Shown here: in pieces, positions 46,263 through 55,551 of the stretch | Position numbering within the stretch: position 1 is the first letter of the stretch | How the letters are laid out: each line of letters begins with the position of its first letter | Assembly: GCA_018056425.1 (NCBI GenBank) | Contig: JAGPFR010000005.1 | Location: 25,630 to 89,629, forward strand | Reading direction: 5' to 3' | Length of the DNA: 64,000 bases | Origin: Lachnospiraceae bacterium | Lineage (GTDB): Bacteria > Bacillota > Clostridia > Lachnospirales > Lachnospiraceae | Position numbers and translations under genes: made by a program | Notes under the pieces: model-generated | Seen by the model: only the letters and a program-made list of their open reading frames with translations | What the model was told of the DNA's origin: nothing | Databases searched by the model: none

Positions 46263-47381
46263 TAAGTAACCGGGTATTACGACGATGATGAAGAATATCC
46301 AGCTTATCAGTGTGAAGACTTTGATGAACTGCTTTCCGCGTCCGGGATATTCCCTGACATAGATCCTGTAGTTTATGACGGAAGCAAGAGATCCGATAAG
46401 CGAGCAAAGTCCTGCGGTATCCGCTCCGTAGATAAGTCCGGAGAAGTTCTCGGAAAAAGGATAGAGAACAATGGATGCGGGGACGTTTGAGATGACCTGG
46501 CTGAGCAGGATTACGGAGATGTATTCGTGACCTGCAACAGTCCTTTGAAGGAAGCTTTCTATCGAAGGGTTTGCGGTTATCGATGAAGAGAAAACAAAGA
46601 AGCAGAAGAATGTGACGAGAAGAACGTAGTCAACACTCTTAAGAAGTTTTCTGTTTACGATAAGAACCGAGACGATAACGACCAAAACAGCTGCGGGCCA
46701 GAGATTCGTTCTTGATACGATAACGATAAGGATCATGATAAACAGAGCAAGATAGGTTATGCGTCTTGCTCTGTATTCTTTTTTCCAGGGAATCAGATCA
46801 AGTTTGAATTCTATCTTCTTGCCCTTTTCGCGTCTGTAATAAACCGTTACGAATATGATAAGAAGTATCGCGGAGCTTATGCATAAAGGTGACATGTGAA
46901 GAATGAATCTTCCCGCACTTACTCCGGACTTGTTAAAAAGAAACAGATTCTGAGGGCTTCCGAAAGGCATCAGAAGTGAGCCTCTTATGGCCGCTATGTT
47001 TTCCATGGAGATGATCGGAAGGATGCATTCTTCCCTGCCGACGCTTCTGAAAAGAAGGATGGTAAGAGGGACGAAAATGATCAGCGATACATCATTGGTG
47101 ACAAACATCGATGTACAGAACACTCCGAATATAAGAAAGAGTGACAGTGAGACAAGCGTTGAAAATCCGGAACTGTATTTTACCAAAGGTCTGAAGAGGT
47201 CTTCCTGTTTGAAACCCTCAAGTACGGTCAGCATCATAAAAAGAATTCCGAGCGTATGCCAGTCGATCGCTTTTAACAGCTCCTTTCCGGGAGGCGTGAT
47301 GAAAAGGGAAATAACGGCTGCAAGGATTGAAACGGGCAGCATCGGATCTTTTTTTATTTTGGCGATAAGTTTGTTAAGCAT
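46239..47381 (-). CDS. SLC13/ArsB-type membrane transporter
   Basis: The 380-residue protein has about 10 membrane segments. The family blocks are MFVTNDVSLIIFVPLTIL and LLMPFGSPQNLFLF in the first half, and VISNVPASIVLYPFSENF with GTDTAG-like GADTAGLCSLIGSLAS in the second. It belongs to the same ion-transporter superfamily as the gene at 6915 but is not a close copy. Substrate unknown. It is read toward the phosphatase gene and the 3' ends overlap by 24 bases. GGAGAAGAC precedes its ATG. Confidence 0.82.
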   Translation of the reverse strand: MLNKLIAKIKKDPMLPVSILAAVISLFITPPGKELLKAIDWHTLGILFMMLTVLEGFKQEDLFRPLVKYSSGFSTLVSLSLFLIFGVFCTSMFVTNDVSLIIFVPLTILLFRSVGREECILPIISMENIAAIRGSLLMPFGSPQNLFLFNKSGVSAGRFILHMSPLCISSAILLIIFVTVYYRREKGKKIEFKLDLIPWKKEYRARRITYLALFIMILIVIVSRTNLWPAAVLVVIVSVLIVNRKLLKSVDYVLLVTFFCFFVFSSSITANPSIESFLQRTVAGHEYISVILLSQVISNVPASIVLYPFSENFSGLIYGADTAGLCSLIGSLASVINYRIYVREYPGRGKQFIKVFTLISWIFFIIVVIPGYLLSKWRFF

Positions 47382-47451
47382 AGTCTTCTCCGAAAAAAAT
47401 CGTTGTCAATTGTATCACATCGAAGGAAGAATATGTATAGGGAATGAGAAC

Positions 47452-47480
47452 TTGCCATATAGTTTTCAAAACTATATAAT
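47452..47480 (+). promoter_or_regulatory. Promoter with palindromic operator before the DUF1836 gene
   Basis: TTGCCA (47452-47457) and a consensus TATAAT (47475-47480) have a 17-base spacer. A perfect 21-base palindrome (arms 47457-47466 and 47468-47477, centre C at 47467) fills the spacer and runs into the -10 box. This is a strong operator candidate, perhaps for the DUF1836 protein itself. Confidence 0.75.
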
Positions 47481-47537
47481 GTATGAGTAATTTACAATAT
47501 TTATGGAGCTGCGGGACCCGTTCCCGCCGTTGTTGTT

Positions 47538-48158
47538 ATGAACGAAGCGAAATTTACAGAAACAGTTGAACGTGCGATAGATAATCTCAGAACCATCAAT
47601 ACCATTTCACCAGACGAATTTCCGGCAATGGATCTTTATATGGATCAGCTTACAACCTTTATGGACAGAAAGCTTTCCGGACTTGTAAGAAAGCCTTCCA
47701 GGGATAAGGTTCTCACCAAGACGATGATCAATAACTATGCCAAGAATCATCTGATCCAGCCTCCGGTTAAGAAGAAGTATTCCAAGGAGCATATGCTCGA
47801 GCTCCTGTTCATTTTCTATTTCAAATCATTCCTCTCGATCGGTGATATCCAGACACTTCTTTCACCTCTTGCGGATGAACTCACCGGAGAAGGATACACT
47901 GCGGAAAGACTTTATGCGCAGATGATCCAGGCCGGAAAGGGTGCCAGGGGCAAGCTTAAGAAAGACCTTGATGAGAAGGTTGAAAAGATCGACCGTGCAT
48001 TTGACGATGCACCCGATGACGAGAGAGAATATCTCAAGAAGTTCAGCTTTATCTGTCAGCTCGGTTATGATATCTATCTTAAGAAGACCATCATCGAGCA
48101 TATGATAGATGAAATGGCGGAAGAGCAGTTCTTAAGAGAATCACCCGACGATAAATAA
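47538..48158 (+). CDS. DUF1836 protein, MerR-like putative regulator
   Basis: The 206-residue protein matches the DUF1836 family common in Clostridia. Residues about 55-105 (TKTMINNYAKNHLIQPPVKKKYSKEHMLELLFI, then IGDIQTLL) read like a MerR winged helix, so it probably binds DNA (inference). The C-terminal half is helical and may dimerise or bind a ligand. There is no good ribosome site before the ATG. A small hairpin (47511-47516 with 47522-47527) sits in the leader instead. A palindromic promoter lies upstream and a perfect terminator downstream, so the gene is a single unit. Confidence 0.8.
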   Translation: MNEAKFTETVERAIDNLRTINTISPDEFPAMDLYMDQLTTFMDRKLSGLVRKPSRDKVLTKTMINNYAKNHLIQPPVKKKYSKEHMLELLFIFYFKSFLSIGDIQTLLSPLADELTGEGYTAERLYAQMIQAGKGARGKLKKDLDEKVEKIDRAFDDAPDDEREYLKKFSFICQLGYDIYLKKTIIEHMIDEMAEEQFLRESPDDK

Positions 48159-48167
48159 TGAGACGAT

Positions 48168-48198
48168 AAAAAGAGGACGGTCAGGCCGTCCTCTTTTT
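48168..48198. terminator. Perfect bidirectional terminator
   Basis: A 13-base perfect stem (48168-48180 with 48186-48198) has a 5-base loop, with A-run on one arm and T-run on the other. It serves the DUF1836 gene and the convergent response-regulator gene. Confidence 0.93.
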
Positions 48199-48203
48199 AA
48201 GTG

Positions 48204-48965
48204 CTATTTGTTGTATTTCTGCGATACGAAGAATTCCTTGAGGGTTTTGATAAGATCCGCTTTATTGATGGTTTTTAGCAGGTATCCCGCAGGTCTTAGG
48301 CTCATTACCTTCATAATGCTTTCCTTATCGTTTTTGCCGGTAAGGAACATTACGGGTATTCCCGATATCTCGGGGTCCGATTTCATCATCTCATAGACCT
48401 TCGGCCCGTTTGTGATCGGCATATCGTAATCGAGCAGCAGAAGATCTATCTGATTATTGGACATATGATTGATCGCCTGCATGGCAGAAGATACGATCGT
48501 CACATTATATTAGTGCTTGAGCCATTCCCTTATTATCTTAAGGTATGTTGCATCATCGTCGACGACAAGGATGTTCTTCTTCTGACTGAAGTCATCGGAA
48601 GTATATTTATTCATGTCGCTTATCAGCCTGTTCATATCCAGGGGTCTTGCCATGGTATCGCAAAGGGATGCCTGGGGAACTGTTTTGTATATGTATTGAA
48701 ATTCATCGGGGTCGCCGATCACATACAGGAGTTTATTCTCGTCCAGAACAATCTCTTTAAGATACGTCAGAACGGAAGATACAAGTTCGATCGTCTCGAT
48801 GCCGTCCGTGTAAAACAGTATGAGCGAGCAATCATCCTTATATCTCTGAATGGATTTGGTGTTTACCGGCTCTTCGAGAACATTGAAGCCCGCTTTTATA
48901 AGTCCTCCGGTAATGGCACTTGTCATGAAGTTTTTTTCTTTTCTGATGAAAAGTATCGATGCCAT
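48204..48965 (-). pseudogene. Response-regulator gene split by an in-frame TAA
   Basis: Read on the minus strand, one frame runs from the ATG at 48965 to 48204 except for a TAA at 48510-48512. The first 150 residues end in a receiver-domain start (NILVVDDDATYLKIIREWLKH). The frame resumes directly after the stop with YNVTIVSSAMQAINHM, then the phosphoacceptor LLLLDYDMP, and the LT and LKTI motifs of the same receiver. A Lys at the stop would restore a normal domain, so a single A-to-T change (AAA to TAA) is likely. Restart at a GTG (48503) would give a receiver lacking its acidic pocket. The N-terminal 105 residues are a second, non-canonical receiver-like domain. No output domain is present. 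Recent inactivation, readthrough or a read error are all possible. Confidence 0.8.
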
Positions 48966-49096
48966 CAGTTTTACCTCATCTGAATAATAATACTATTTTA
49001 TAATGCTTTATATCCTGCTTGAAAGTGCCTAATTATTAAATGTTTGTAAAACTGTGACACGGGTGGAAATCGGTCCGTGCCGAAGGCTTGATTTTC

Positions 49097-49125
49097 TTGC
49101 AGAAAAACCGATTTTTAGGTATAAT
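49097..49125 (+). promoter_or_regulatory. Predicted promoter of the SPFH/zinc-ribbon gene
   Basis: TTGCAG (49097-49102) and TATAAT (49120-49125) are separated by 17 bases, 49 bases before the start codon. The 209-base gap 48966-49174 also contains TGACACGGG at 49055, a likely REP remnant. Confidence 0.7.
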
Positions 49126-49174
49126 TTTATCGCTGTGAATTTTATGGCAATCTATCTACAGGAGGGATACTAAA

Positions 49175-50536
49175 ATGGGACTTATCAGTGCCGCAATGTC
49201 AGCAGCAGGCGGAACCCTTGCCGATCAGTGGCTTGAGTTTTTCTACTGCGATTCCATGTCAAATGACGTCCTTCTCACCAAAGGACAGATGAGAACAAAT
49301 GGTTCAAGAAACAGCAATACAAAGGGAAATGACAACATCATTTCCAACGGATCCAAGATCGCCGTAAACGAAGGTCAGTGTATGATCATCGTTGATCAGG
49401 GTGCGGTTGTTGATTTCTGCGCAGAACCCGGTGAGTTCATCTATGATACTTCAACCGAGCCTTCACTTTTTTATGGAAAACTTGGTGAGAATCTTCTCAA
49501 TACCTTCAAGACCATAGGAAAGAGAATCGCAATGGGTGGTAACACCGGAAAGGATCAGAGAGTTTATTTCATCAATACAAAAGAGATCCTTCAGAACAAG
49601 TGGGGCACTCCTCAGACTGTTCCTTTTAAGATCGTTGATCCCGATCTCGGAATGAAGCTTACCGTTAACATCAAGGCAAACGGTGAGTACTCATTTAAGA
49701 TCGTTGATCCCCTTCTTTTCTATAAGCATGTATCCGGCAACGTTACCGGCGACTACACCAAGGATAATCTTGCTTCTATCATGAAGTCCGAGCTTTGCAG
49801 TGCACTTCAGCCTGCATTCGCCAAGATTTCCGCTCAGCGTATCGAGTACGATCAGCTCGTAGGTCACACCACCGAGCTTTGCAACATCCTTAATGAGGAG
49901 CTTTCCTCTCAGTGGGGAGACCTCAGAGGTATCAACATCGCTTCCATCTCCATCAATTCCGTTAAGGCTAATGAGGAAGATGAGAAGAGACTTAAGGATG
50001 CTCAGGAGAGAGCAGTCTACAGAGATCCCAACATGGGCGCTGCAGCTATGACTCTCGGAACCGTAAATGCTATGGAAGCAGCTGCCAAGAACACCTCTAC
50101 CGGTCCCATGATGGCATTCGCAGGAATGAACATGGCAGGTATGATGGGCGGACAGCAGGCAGCAGGCATGTATCAGATGGGTCAGGCACAGCAGATGTAT
50201 CAGCAGCCTCAGCAGCCCATGGGACAGCCCATGCAGGCAGGCGCAGTAGCAGGAGCAGCCGTTAACGGATGGACCTGTTCATGCGGAGCAACCGGAAATA
50301 CCGGAAGATTCTGCGGAAGCTGCGGAGCACCCAAGCCTTCAGATGCAGGATGGACCTGTTCATGCGGAACCGTAAACCAGGGTAATTTCTGCAACAATTG
50401 CGGCGCAAAGCGTCCTTCCGGAGCACCTCTTTACAAGTGCGACAAGTGCGGATTTGAGCCCGAGGATCCTGCTAATCCTCCCAAGTTCTGCCCTCAGTGC
50501 GGAGACCCCTTCAACGAGGCAGATATTAAGCAGTAA
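49175..50536 (+). CDS. SPFH-domain protein with three zinc ribbons (YdjI-like)
   Basis: The 453-residue protein has an SPFH/band-7-type domain (about 1-290) of the YdjI 'virion core' kind, ending in the LKDAQERAVYRDPN helix. A linker rich in Met, Gly, Ala and Gln (about 290-360) follows. Three four-Cys zinc ribbons then end the protein: WTCSCG...FCGSCG, WTCSCG...FCNNCG and YKCDKCG...FCPQCG. It lacks an N-terminal membrane segment, so it may assemble on membranes or in the cytoplasm. The family is found near phage-shock and membrane-stress genes. The next gene also ends in a zinc ribbon. Confidence 0.88.
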   Translation: MGLISAAMSAAGGTLADQWLEFFYCDSMSNDVLLTKGQMRTNGSRNSNTKGNDNIISNGSKIAVNEGQCMIIVDQGAVVDFCAEPGEFIYDTSTEPSLFYGKLGENLLNTFKTIGKRIAMGGNTGKDQRVYFINTKEILQNKWGTPQTVPFKIVDPDLGMKLTVNIKANGEYSFKIVDPLLFYKHVSGNVTGDYTKDNLASIMKSELCSALQPAFAKISAQRIEYDQLVGHTTELCNILNEELSSQWGDLRGINIASISINSVKANEEDEKRLKDAQERAVYRDPNMGAAAMTLGTVNAMEAAAKNTSTGPMMAFAGMNMAGMMGGQQAAGMYQMGQAQQMYQQPQQPMGQPMQAGAVAGAAVNGWTCSCGATGNTGRFCGSCGAPKPSDAGWTCSCGTVNQGNFCNNCGAKRPSGAPLYKCDKCGFEPEDPANPPKFCPQCGDPFNEADIKQ

Positions 50537-50553
50537 TAAGTATTATGATTTTA

Positions 50554-50584
50554 AGCCCGTCTCCGCAATGGGGACGGGCTTTTT
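50554..50584 (+). terminator. Terminator between the SPFH and Tim44-like genes
   Basis: An 11-base stem with one G-T pair (50554-50564 with 50570-50580) has a 5-base loop followed by five T. The next start codon is only 13 bases further on, so it may act as an attenuator setting the ratio of the two genes. Confidence 0.8.
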
Positions 50585-50596
50585 GAAAGGAAGGCC

Positions 50597-51367
50597 ATGG
50601 CTTTATTTCCCTTAATATCATCAGCTGTATTTCTTATTCTTTTTCTCGCTGCGATTATTGCGGGAGTTGTTATTTATTTCAAGATCAAGGCAAAAACCCG
50701 TCAGATATCCAAGGATCTCTTCGGAAATGAAAACCTGATCCAGTCTCTTAAGAAGAATGAGCAGGAATATCTTCAGACCCCCAGATCCGTATCCGACGGT
50801 TCATCCATATATGCACCCAAACTTGCCAGGGATTTCCCAGAGTTTAATGTGGGAGAAATGACTGCAAGAGCAGAAAACTGTCTCAAAGAATACCTTATGG
50901 CAATTGATACGAGAGATGCTTCCAAGCTTCAGGACGGAAACGAAGAACTCAAGGAAGCTCTTTTCCTGAGACTTAACGATCTTAACCTTCGCGATATCAA
51001 AGAGCATTACGAAGGCATCAAGATCCACAATACGGTTCTTAATACCTACAACAAATTCCCCGGAAGATGCATAGTAAGATTCCAGTCTTCGGTTCAGTAC
51101 ACATTCTGGGCTGAGAATGATGAGGGAAAGGTTATCAGAGGCAGAAAAGATGCCCTCGAGCAGACCAGATATTCGATCGACTGCTGCTATATTCAGGATT
51201 CCGATAAGGTTGAAAATATCGCTGCTGCGGGTCATGCGCTTAACTGCCCCAACTGCGGAGGCGCGATAACCAATCTCGGTATCAAGACCTGTCCTTATTG
51301 CGGATCGGTCGTAACCGAATTCAACATTAAGGTTTGGAATTTCTGTGCGATCAAGGAGAGCATTTGA
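50597..51367 (+). CDS. Membrane protein with Tim44-like and zinc-ribbon domains
   Basis: The 256-residue protein has an N-terminal membrane helix (about residues 5-28) and a soluble domain (about 80-205) that looks Tim44-like: AENCLKEYLMAIDTRD, and IKIHNTVLNTYNKFPGRCIVRFQSSVQYTF. It has one C-terminal zinc ribbon (LNCPNCGG...TCPYCGS, about 215-237). The pairing with the SPFH gene suggests joint function at the membrane. The family call is tentative. Its stop overlaps the first base of the pcrA start (TGATG). Confidence 0.75.
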   Translation: MALFPLISSAVFLILFLAAIIAGVVIYFKIKAKTRQISKDLFGNENLIQSLKKNEQEYLQTPRSVSDGSSIYAPKLARDFPEFNVGEMTARAENCLKEYLMAIDTRDASKLQDGNEELKEALFLRLNDLNLRDIKEHYEGIKIHNTVLNTYNKFPGRCIVRFQSSVQYTFWAENDEGKVIRGRKDALEQTRYSIDCCYIQDSDKVENIAAAGHALNCPNCGGAITNLGIKTCPYCGSVVTEFNIKVWNFCAIKESI

Positions 51368-53652
51368 TGGGACTTACTGACGGATTGAATCCTATGCAGG
51401 CTGCTGCCGTTACCGCTCCCGACGGACCGCTCCTTATACTTGCGGGTGCCGGATCGGGCAAGACACGTACGCTTACATACAGGATCGCATATCTCATTTC
51501 CGAGAGAAAAGTAAATCCTTATAATATTCTCGCCGTTACCTTCACCAATAAAGCGGCCGGCGAGATGAGAGACAGGGTAGAGAATCTGATAGGACCCGAT
51601 GCGAGGTACATGCAGGTTTCCACCTTTCATTCGGCATGCATGAGGATATTGAGATCCAACATATCGCTTCTCGGATATGACGACAGATTTACCGTATACG
51701 ATACCGATGATCAAAAGAGTGTCATGAAGAGCGTTTGCAAGCGCCTTAATATCGACACCAAGAGATATAAAGAAAGAACGATACTTTCCGAGATATCATC
51801 CGCAAAGAATGAACTTATGGGTGTTTCGGAATATGAGAAATATGTTCTGAATGATTTTACCAAAACGGTATACGTAAGATGCTACAACGAATACCAGGAG
51901 ACCTTAAAAAAGAACGGAGCTGTTGATTTCGACGATATCATCATGCTGACAGTAAAACTGTTTAAGGAGTTTCCGGAGGTTCTCGATAAATACAGGGAGC
52001 GCTTTAAGTATATTCTTGTAGATGAGTATCAGGATACCAATACCGCACAGTTTGAGCTTATAAGACTGCTTGCGGACAAATACAGAAACCTCTGCGTTGT
52101 AGGTGACGACGATCAGTCCATCTACAGGTTCCGCGGAGCAAACATCAGAAATATCCTGGATTTCGAAGAGCATTATCCCGAAGCTACGGTAATAAAGCTT
52201 GAGCAGAATTACCGCTCCACACAGTACATTCTGGATGCGGCAAACTCTGTTATAAGCAATAACACAGGCCGTAAGGACAAGAAGCTCTGGACCGAAGAAA
52301 CGGGCGGTAAAAAGCCTGTATTTGTACAGTTTGATACTGCATTCGAAGAGGCAGAGTACATAGTCTCCGATATCAGACACCGTAAGAAGATGGGTACCGC
52401 GGATTACGGAAGCTGCGCGGTTTTGTACAGAACAAACGCTCAGTCCCGTATTATCGAGGAAAGACTGATCATGGCAGGTATCCCCTACAATGTTGTGGGC
52501 GGTATCAATTTCTACTCGAGAGCAGAGATCAAGGATATCCTCGCATATCTTAAAGTCGTCGATCTTGGAATAGACGATCTGTCGGTAAGAAGGATCGTAA
52601 ATGTTCCCAAGAGAGCCATCGGAAATGCGACTCTCGAAAAGGTTCAGGATTATGCGGAAAGCAGGGACCTTTCTCTTTTCACCGCAATGGTTCAGGCAGA
52701 TGATATACCCGGCCTCGGAAAGACGGCTGCCAAGCTGAATGCATTTACCGATCTTATCGGAGTGCTCAGGGGCTACAGGGATAACGGAACTATCGCAGAG
52801 CTCATTGCCAAGATCATCGAGATGACAGATTACGAGGAATATCTCAAAGATCTCGATGAGGAAAAGGCCGATGACCGTATCGGTAACGTAAACGAACTTG
52901 TAAGTAAGGCGGTTGCCTTTTCGGAAAGCAGACCGGATGCATCACTTTCCGATTTCCTTGAAGAAGTAGCTCTGGTAAGTGACCTTGATTCGGCGGACCT
53001 GTCCGAGCAGAGAGTCCTTCTTATGACGCTTCATTCCGCAAAGGGACTTGAGTTTCCGATCGTATATCTGACCGGTATGGAGGACGGACTGTTCCCCGGA
53101 TATCTTGCTGTTTCTTCGGGAGATCCCGAGGATATAGAAGAGGAGAGGCGTCTAGCCTATGTCGGGATGACAAGAGCAGAGGAAGAACTCATCATGACCT
53201 GCGCCAAGGCAAGGATGCTTCGCGGAGAGACTCAGTTTAATCCCGTAAGCAGGTTTGTTACCGAGATCCCTTCCGAATATGTCGAGGGTTATATCCCCAG
53301 GAGAAGAAAGTCCTATGACGACTACGATGAAGGATATTCCCGGAAAACTTATAACTACTCATCCATAGAAAAGAACCCGGCAAGGCGCACGGATGAAAAG
53401 GTAACTCCGGTAAAGCCCGTATATTCCAAGGAATCCTTTGCATCCCTCGGTATCAGAAAGGGCGCCTGCTCGTCCCAGGCTCCCGCGGAAGTTGATTACG
53501 GCGTAGGGGACAGGGTCAGACATTTCAAATTCGGTGCGGGAACTGTGACAAATATTGTCAAAGAACCCAGGGATTATAAGGTGAGCGTTGACTTTGACGC
53601 ACACGGCACAAAAGTGATGTATGCTTCCTTTGCAAAACTGGTTAAGGAATGA
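51367..53652 (+). CDS. pcrA: ATP-dependent DNA helicase PcrA/UvrD
   Basis: This superfamily-1 helicase acts in repair and replication fork maintenance. It has 761 residues from the ATG at 51367. Motifs in order are Walker A (AGAGSGKTRTL), AVTFTNKAAGEM, DEYQDTN, GDDDQSIYRFRGA, LEQNYRSTQ, TLHSAKGLEF and VGMTRAEEEL. A Tudor-like C-terminal segment (VGDRVRHFKFGAGTV) is typical of PcrA. AAGGAG precedes this ATG; a longer in-frame start at 51334 inside the previous gene has no ribosome site. Confidence 0.95.
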   Translation: MGLTDGLNPMQAAAVTAPDGPLLILAGAGSGKTRTLTYRIAYLISERKVNPYNILAVTFTNKAAGEMRDRVENLIGPDARYMQVSTFHSACMRILRSNISLLGYDDRFTVYDTDDQKSVMKSVCKRLNIDTKRYKERTILSEISSAKNELMGVSEYEKYVLNDFTKTVYVRCYNEYQETLKKNGAVDFDDIIMLTVKLFKEFPEVLDKYRERFKYILVDEYQDTNTAQFELIRLLADKYRNLCVVGDDDQSIYRFRGANIRNILDFEEHYPEATVIKLEQNYRSTQYILDAANSVISNNTGRKDKKLWTEETGGKKPVFVQFDTAFEEAEYIVSDIRHRKKMGTADYGSCAVLYRTNAQSRIIEERLIMAGIPYNVVGGINFYSRAEIKDILAYLKVVDLGIDDLSVRRIVNVPKRAIGNATLEKVQDYAESRDLSLFTAMVQADDIPGLGKTAAKLNAFTDLIGVLRGYRDNGTIAELIAKIIEMTDYEEYLKDLDEEKADDRIGNVNELVSKAVAFSESRPDASLSDFLEEVALVSDLDSADLSEQRVLLMTLHSAKGLEFPIVYLTGMEDGLFPGYLAVSSGDPEDIEEERRLAYVGMTRAEEELIMTCAKARMLRGETQFNPVSRFVTEIPSEYVEGYIPRRRKSYDDYDEGYSRKTYNYSSIEKNPARRTDEKVTPVKPVYSKESFASLGIRKGACSSQAPAEVDYGVGDRVRHFKFGAGTVTNIVKEPRDYKVSVDFDAHGTKVMYASFAKLVKE

Positions 53653-53733
53653 TATACTAAATTGATTTATTAGGGTCTATAAATAAATTTAAAAGTAATT
53701 TTACATGACTATATATGTGGAAAGGCGGTACAT

Positions 53734-54084
53734 ATGAGTTGTAAAGGCAATTGTAAAAAAGCGGATCTTAAGAACAAGCTTGGACTTGATATCGATCAGC
53801 TCAAGGATTTCGGCGGTTCACAGGCTGCCAGAGTTGCCGAACTTGCAGCAGCTGCAGGGCTCGGTAATCTGATCGCAAGACCTGCCGATGATGAGGAAGA
53901 CGAGAAGAAGTCCCATGCAGGACTTATCATTCTTGCGATCATCGGAATCATCGCAATCGGTTGCCTTATCGGATATATCGTTTATCGTCACTTCTGCCCC
54001 GATTATCTCGAGGATTTCGACGACGAATTCGAAGATGACGAGTTCGAAGATGATGATTTCTTCGCTGACGAAGCAGACAGCTGA
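53734..54084 (+). CDS. Small single-pass membrane protein with acidic tail
   Basis: I do not recognise a named function. The 116-residue protein has a Cys/Lys-rich start (MSCKGNCKKADLKNKLGL), an Ala-rich helix, and one membrane segment (about residues 62-84). The C-terminal tail is almost entirely Asp, Glu and Phe. The predicted orientation leaves the basic N-terminus inside and the acidic tail outside (inference). It lies 2 bases before the RNA methyltransferase gene. AAAGGCGG precedes the ATG. Confidence 0.75.
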   Translation: MSCKGNCKKADLKNKLGLDIDQLKDFGGSQAARVAELAAAAGLGNLIARPADDEEDEKKSHAGLIILAIIGIIAIGCLIGYIVYRHFCPDYLEDFDDEFEDDEFEDDDFFADEADS

Positions 54085-54086
54085 TC

Positions 54087-55490
54087 ATGAAGAGAGGCCA
54101 GCTCGTCGAGGGATTTGTAGAAAGCTGCGATTACCCCTGCAAAGCACGTGTAAAGTGTGAAGAGGGGATTGTTGCAGTTAAGAATGCACTTCCCGGACAG
54201 AAGGTCCTTGTACGTATCGGCAGGAGCAGAGACGGCAGAGCGGACGGCTCACTTGTAGAGGTTTTATGCCGCAGCACACTTGAAACAGGCAGGATATGCG
54301 CACACTTCGGGGATTGCGGAGGATGCGCATATCTTTCTATGTCCGAAGGTGACGAGGTCAATCTCAAGGGTGAGCAGATGAAGAAGCTCTTTTCGGGAAG
54401 GATTTCCGAAAGCGAGAGAAAATACGGCAAAGGGCCGGTATGGGATGGGATCAGACAGTCCCCCAAAGTATACGGATACAGAAATAAAATGGAGTTTTCC
54501 TTCGGTGATGAGACCAAGGGCGGTGACTTAAACGTCGGTCTTCATAAAAGAGGAGCATTCCATGACATCATAGATACCTCGGACTGCCTTATCGTCGATG
54601 AGGACTACAGGACCGTACTTACAGTCACGAGGGATTATTTCAGGGAAAAGAAAACTCCCTTTTATCACAAGACTTTACGCAGCGGATATCTGAGAAACCT
54701 GATGGTAAGGAAAGCCGCATATACCGGTGAGATACTGGTGTGTCTTGTGAGTGCTTCTTCCGAAAAGTGGGGAGAAGACGATACGGATTTACTGGAAGGA
54801 TATGTTAAGGCACTTTCCGGTGCCTCGTATGAAGGAAGCCTTACAGGCATAGTTCATATAACATGTGACAGTCTGTCGGATGCGATCGTTCCTGATAAGA
54901 CCGATCTGATATACGGCAGAGACTATATTAACGACAGATTACTCGGTCTGGACTTTAAGATAGGACCGTATTCTTTTTTCCAGACGAATTCCTACAGTGC
55001 GGAGGTGCTGTACGGAATGGTAAGAGAATATGTGGGCTTTTGCGGAGGCACGGAAGGTAAGACGGTTTACGATCTTTACTGCGGAACCGGAACCATAGCT
55101 CAGATCGCCGCGCCCGCGGCAAGCAAGGTTTACGGGGTCGAGATCATACCCGAAGCCGTTCGCGCGGCAGTAGAGAACGCGGAGAGAAACGGCATAACCA
55201 ATTGTGAATTCATATGCGGTGATGTACTTAAGGTTTTGGATGACCTTACGGATAAACCGGATATCATCATACTGGATCCGCCCAGGGACGGAATTCATCC
55301 CAAGGCGCTTCCCAAGATCATCGATTACGGAGTGGACCATATCATATACATATCATGTAAGCCGACTTCTCTTGAAAGAGATCTCGAGGAGCTTTTAGGC
55401 AGAGGATATATGATAGAGCGTTACGGCTGTGTCAATCAGTTTCCCTGGACAAGGGAGGTTGAGACGGTCATGTTACTTGGCAGAAAGTAA
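54087..55490 (+). CDS. TrmA/RumA-family rRNA uracil-5-methyltransferase
   Basis: The 467-residue protein has an N-terminal TRAM domain (about 1-60) and a 4-Cys iron-sulfur motif (CAHFGDCGGCAYL, plus an earlier Cys). The SAM domain has YDLYCGTGTIAQIAA, DPPRDGIHPKAL and the catalytic Cys in ISCKPTSLERDL near residue 420. Members methylate U747 or U1939 of 23S rRNA (RlmCD/RlmD); the exact site cannot be read from the sequence. Confidence 0.92.
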   Translation: MKRGQLVEGFVESCDYPCKARVKCEEGIVAVKNALPGQKVLVRIGRSRDGRADGSLVEVLCRSTLETGRICAHFGDCGGCAYLSMSEGDEVNLKGEQMKKLFSGRISESERKYGKGPVWDGIRQSPKVYGYRNKMEFSFGDETKGGDLNVGLHKRGAFHDIIDTSDCLIVDEDYRTVLTVTRDYFREKKTPFYHKTLRSGYLRNLMVRKAAYTGEILVCLVSASSEKWGEDDTDLLEGYVKALSGASYEGSLTGIVHITCDSLSDAIVPDKTDLIYGRDYINDRLLGLDFKIGPYSFFQTNSYSAEVLYGMVREYVGFCGGTEGKTVYDLYCGTGTIAQIAAPAASKVYGVEIIPEAVRAAVENAERNGITNCEFICGDVLKVLDDLTDKPDIIILDPPRDGIHPKALPKIIDYGVDHIIYISCKPTSLERDLEELLGRGYMIERYGCVNQFPWTREVETVMLLGRK

Positions 55491-55551
55491 AATTCAGATA
55501 GATTCAATGTGGCACAGCAGGTTAAGCCTGCAGATCAGAAAGGAAGATTTT

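Noticed and set aside
49055-49080. Hairpin at TGACACGGG upstream of the SPFH gene as a terminator
   Set aside because: The stem is only about 5 bases and no T-run follows; more likely a decayed REP copy.
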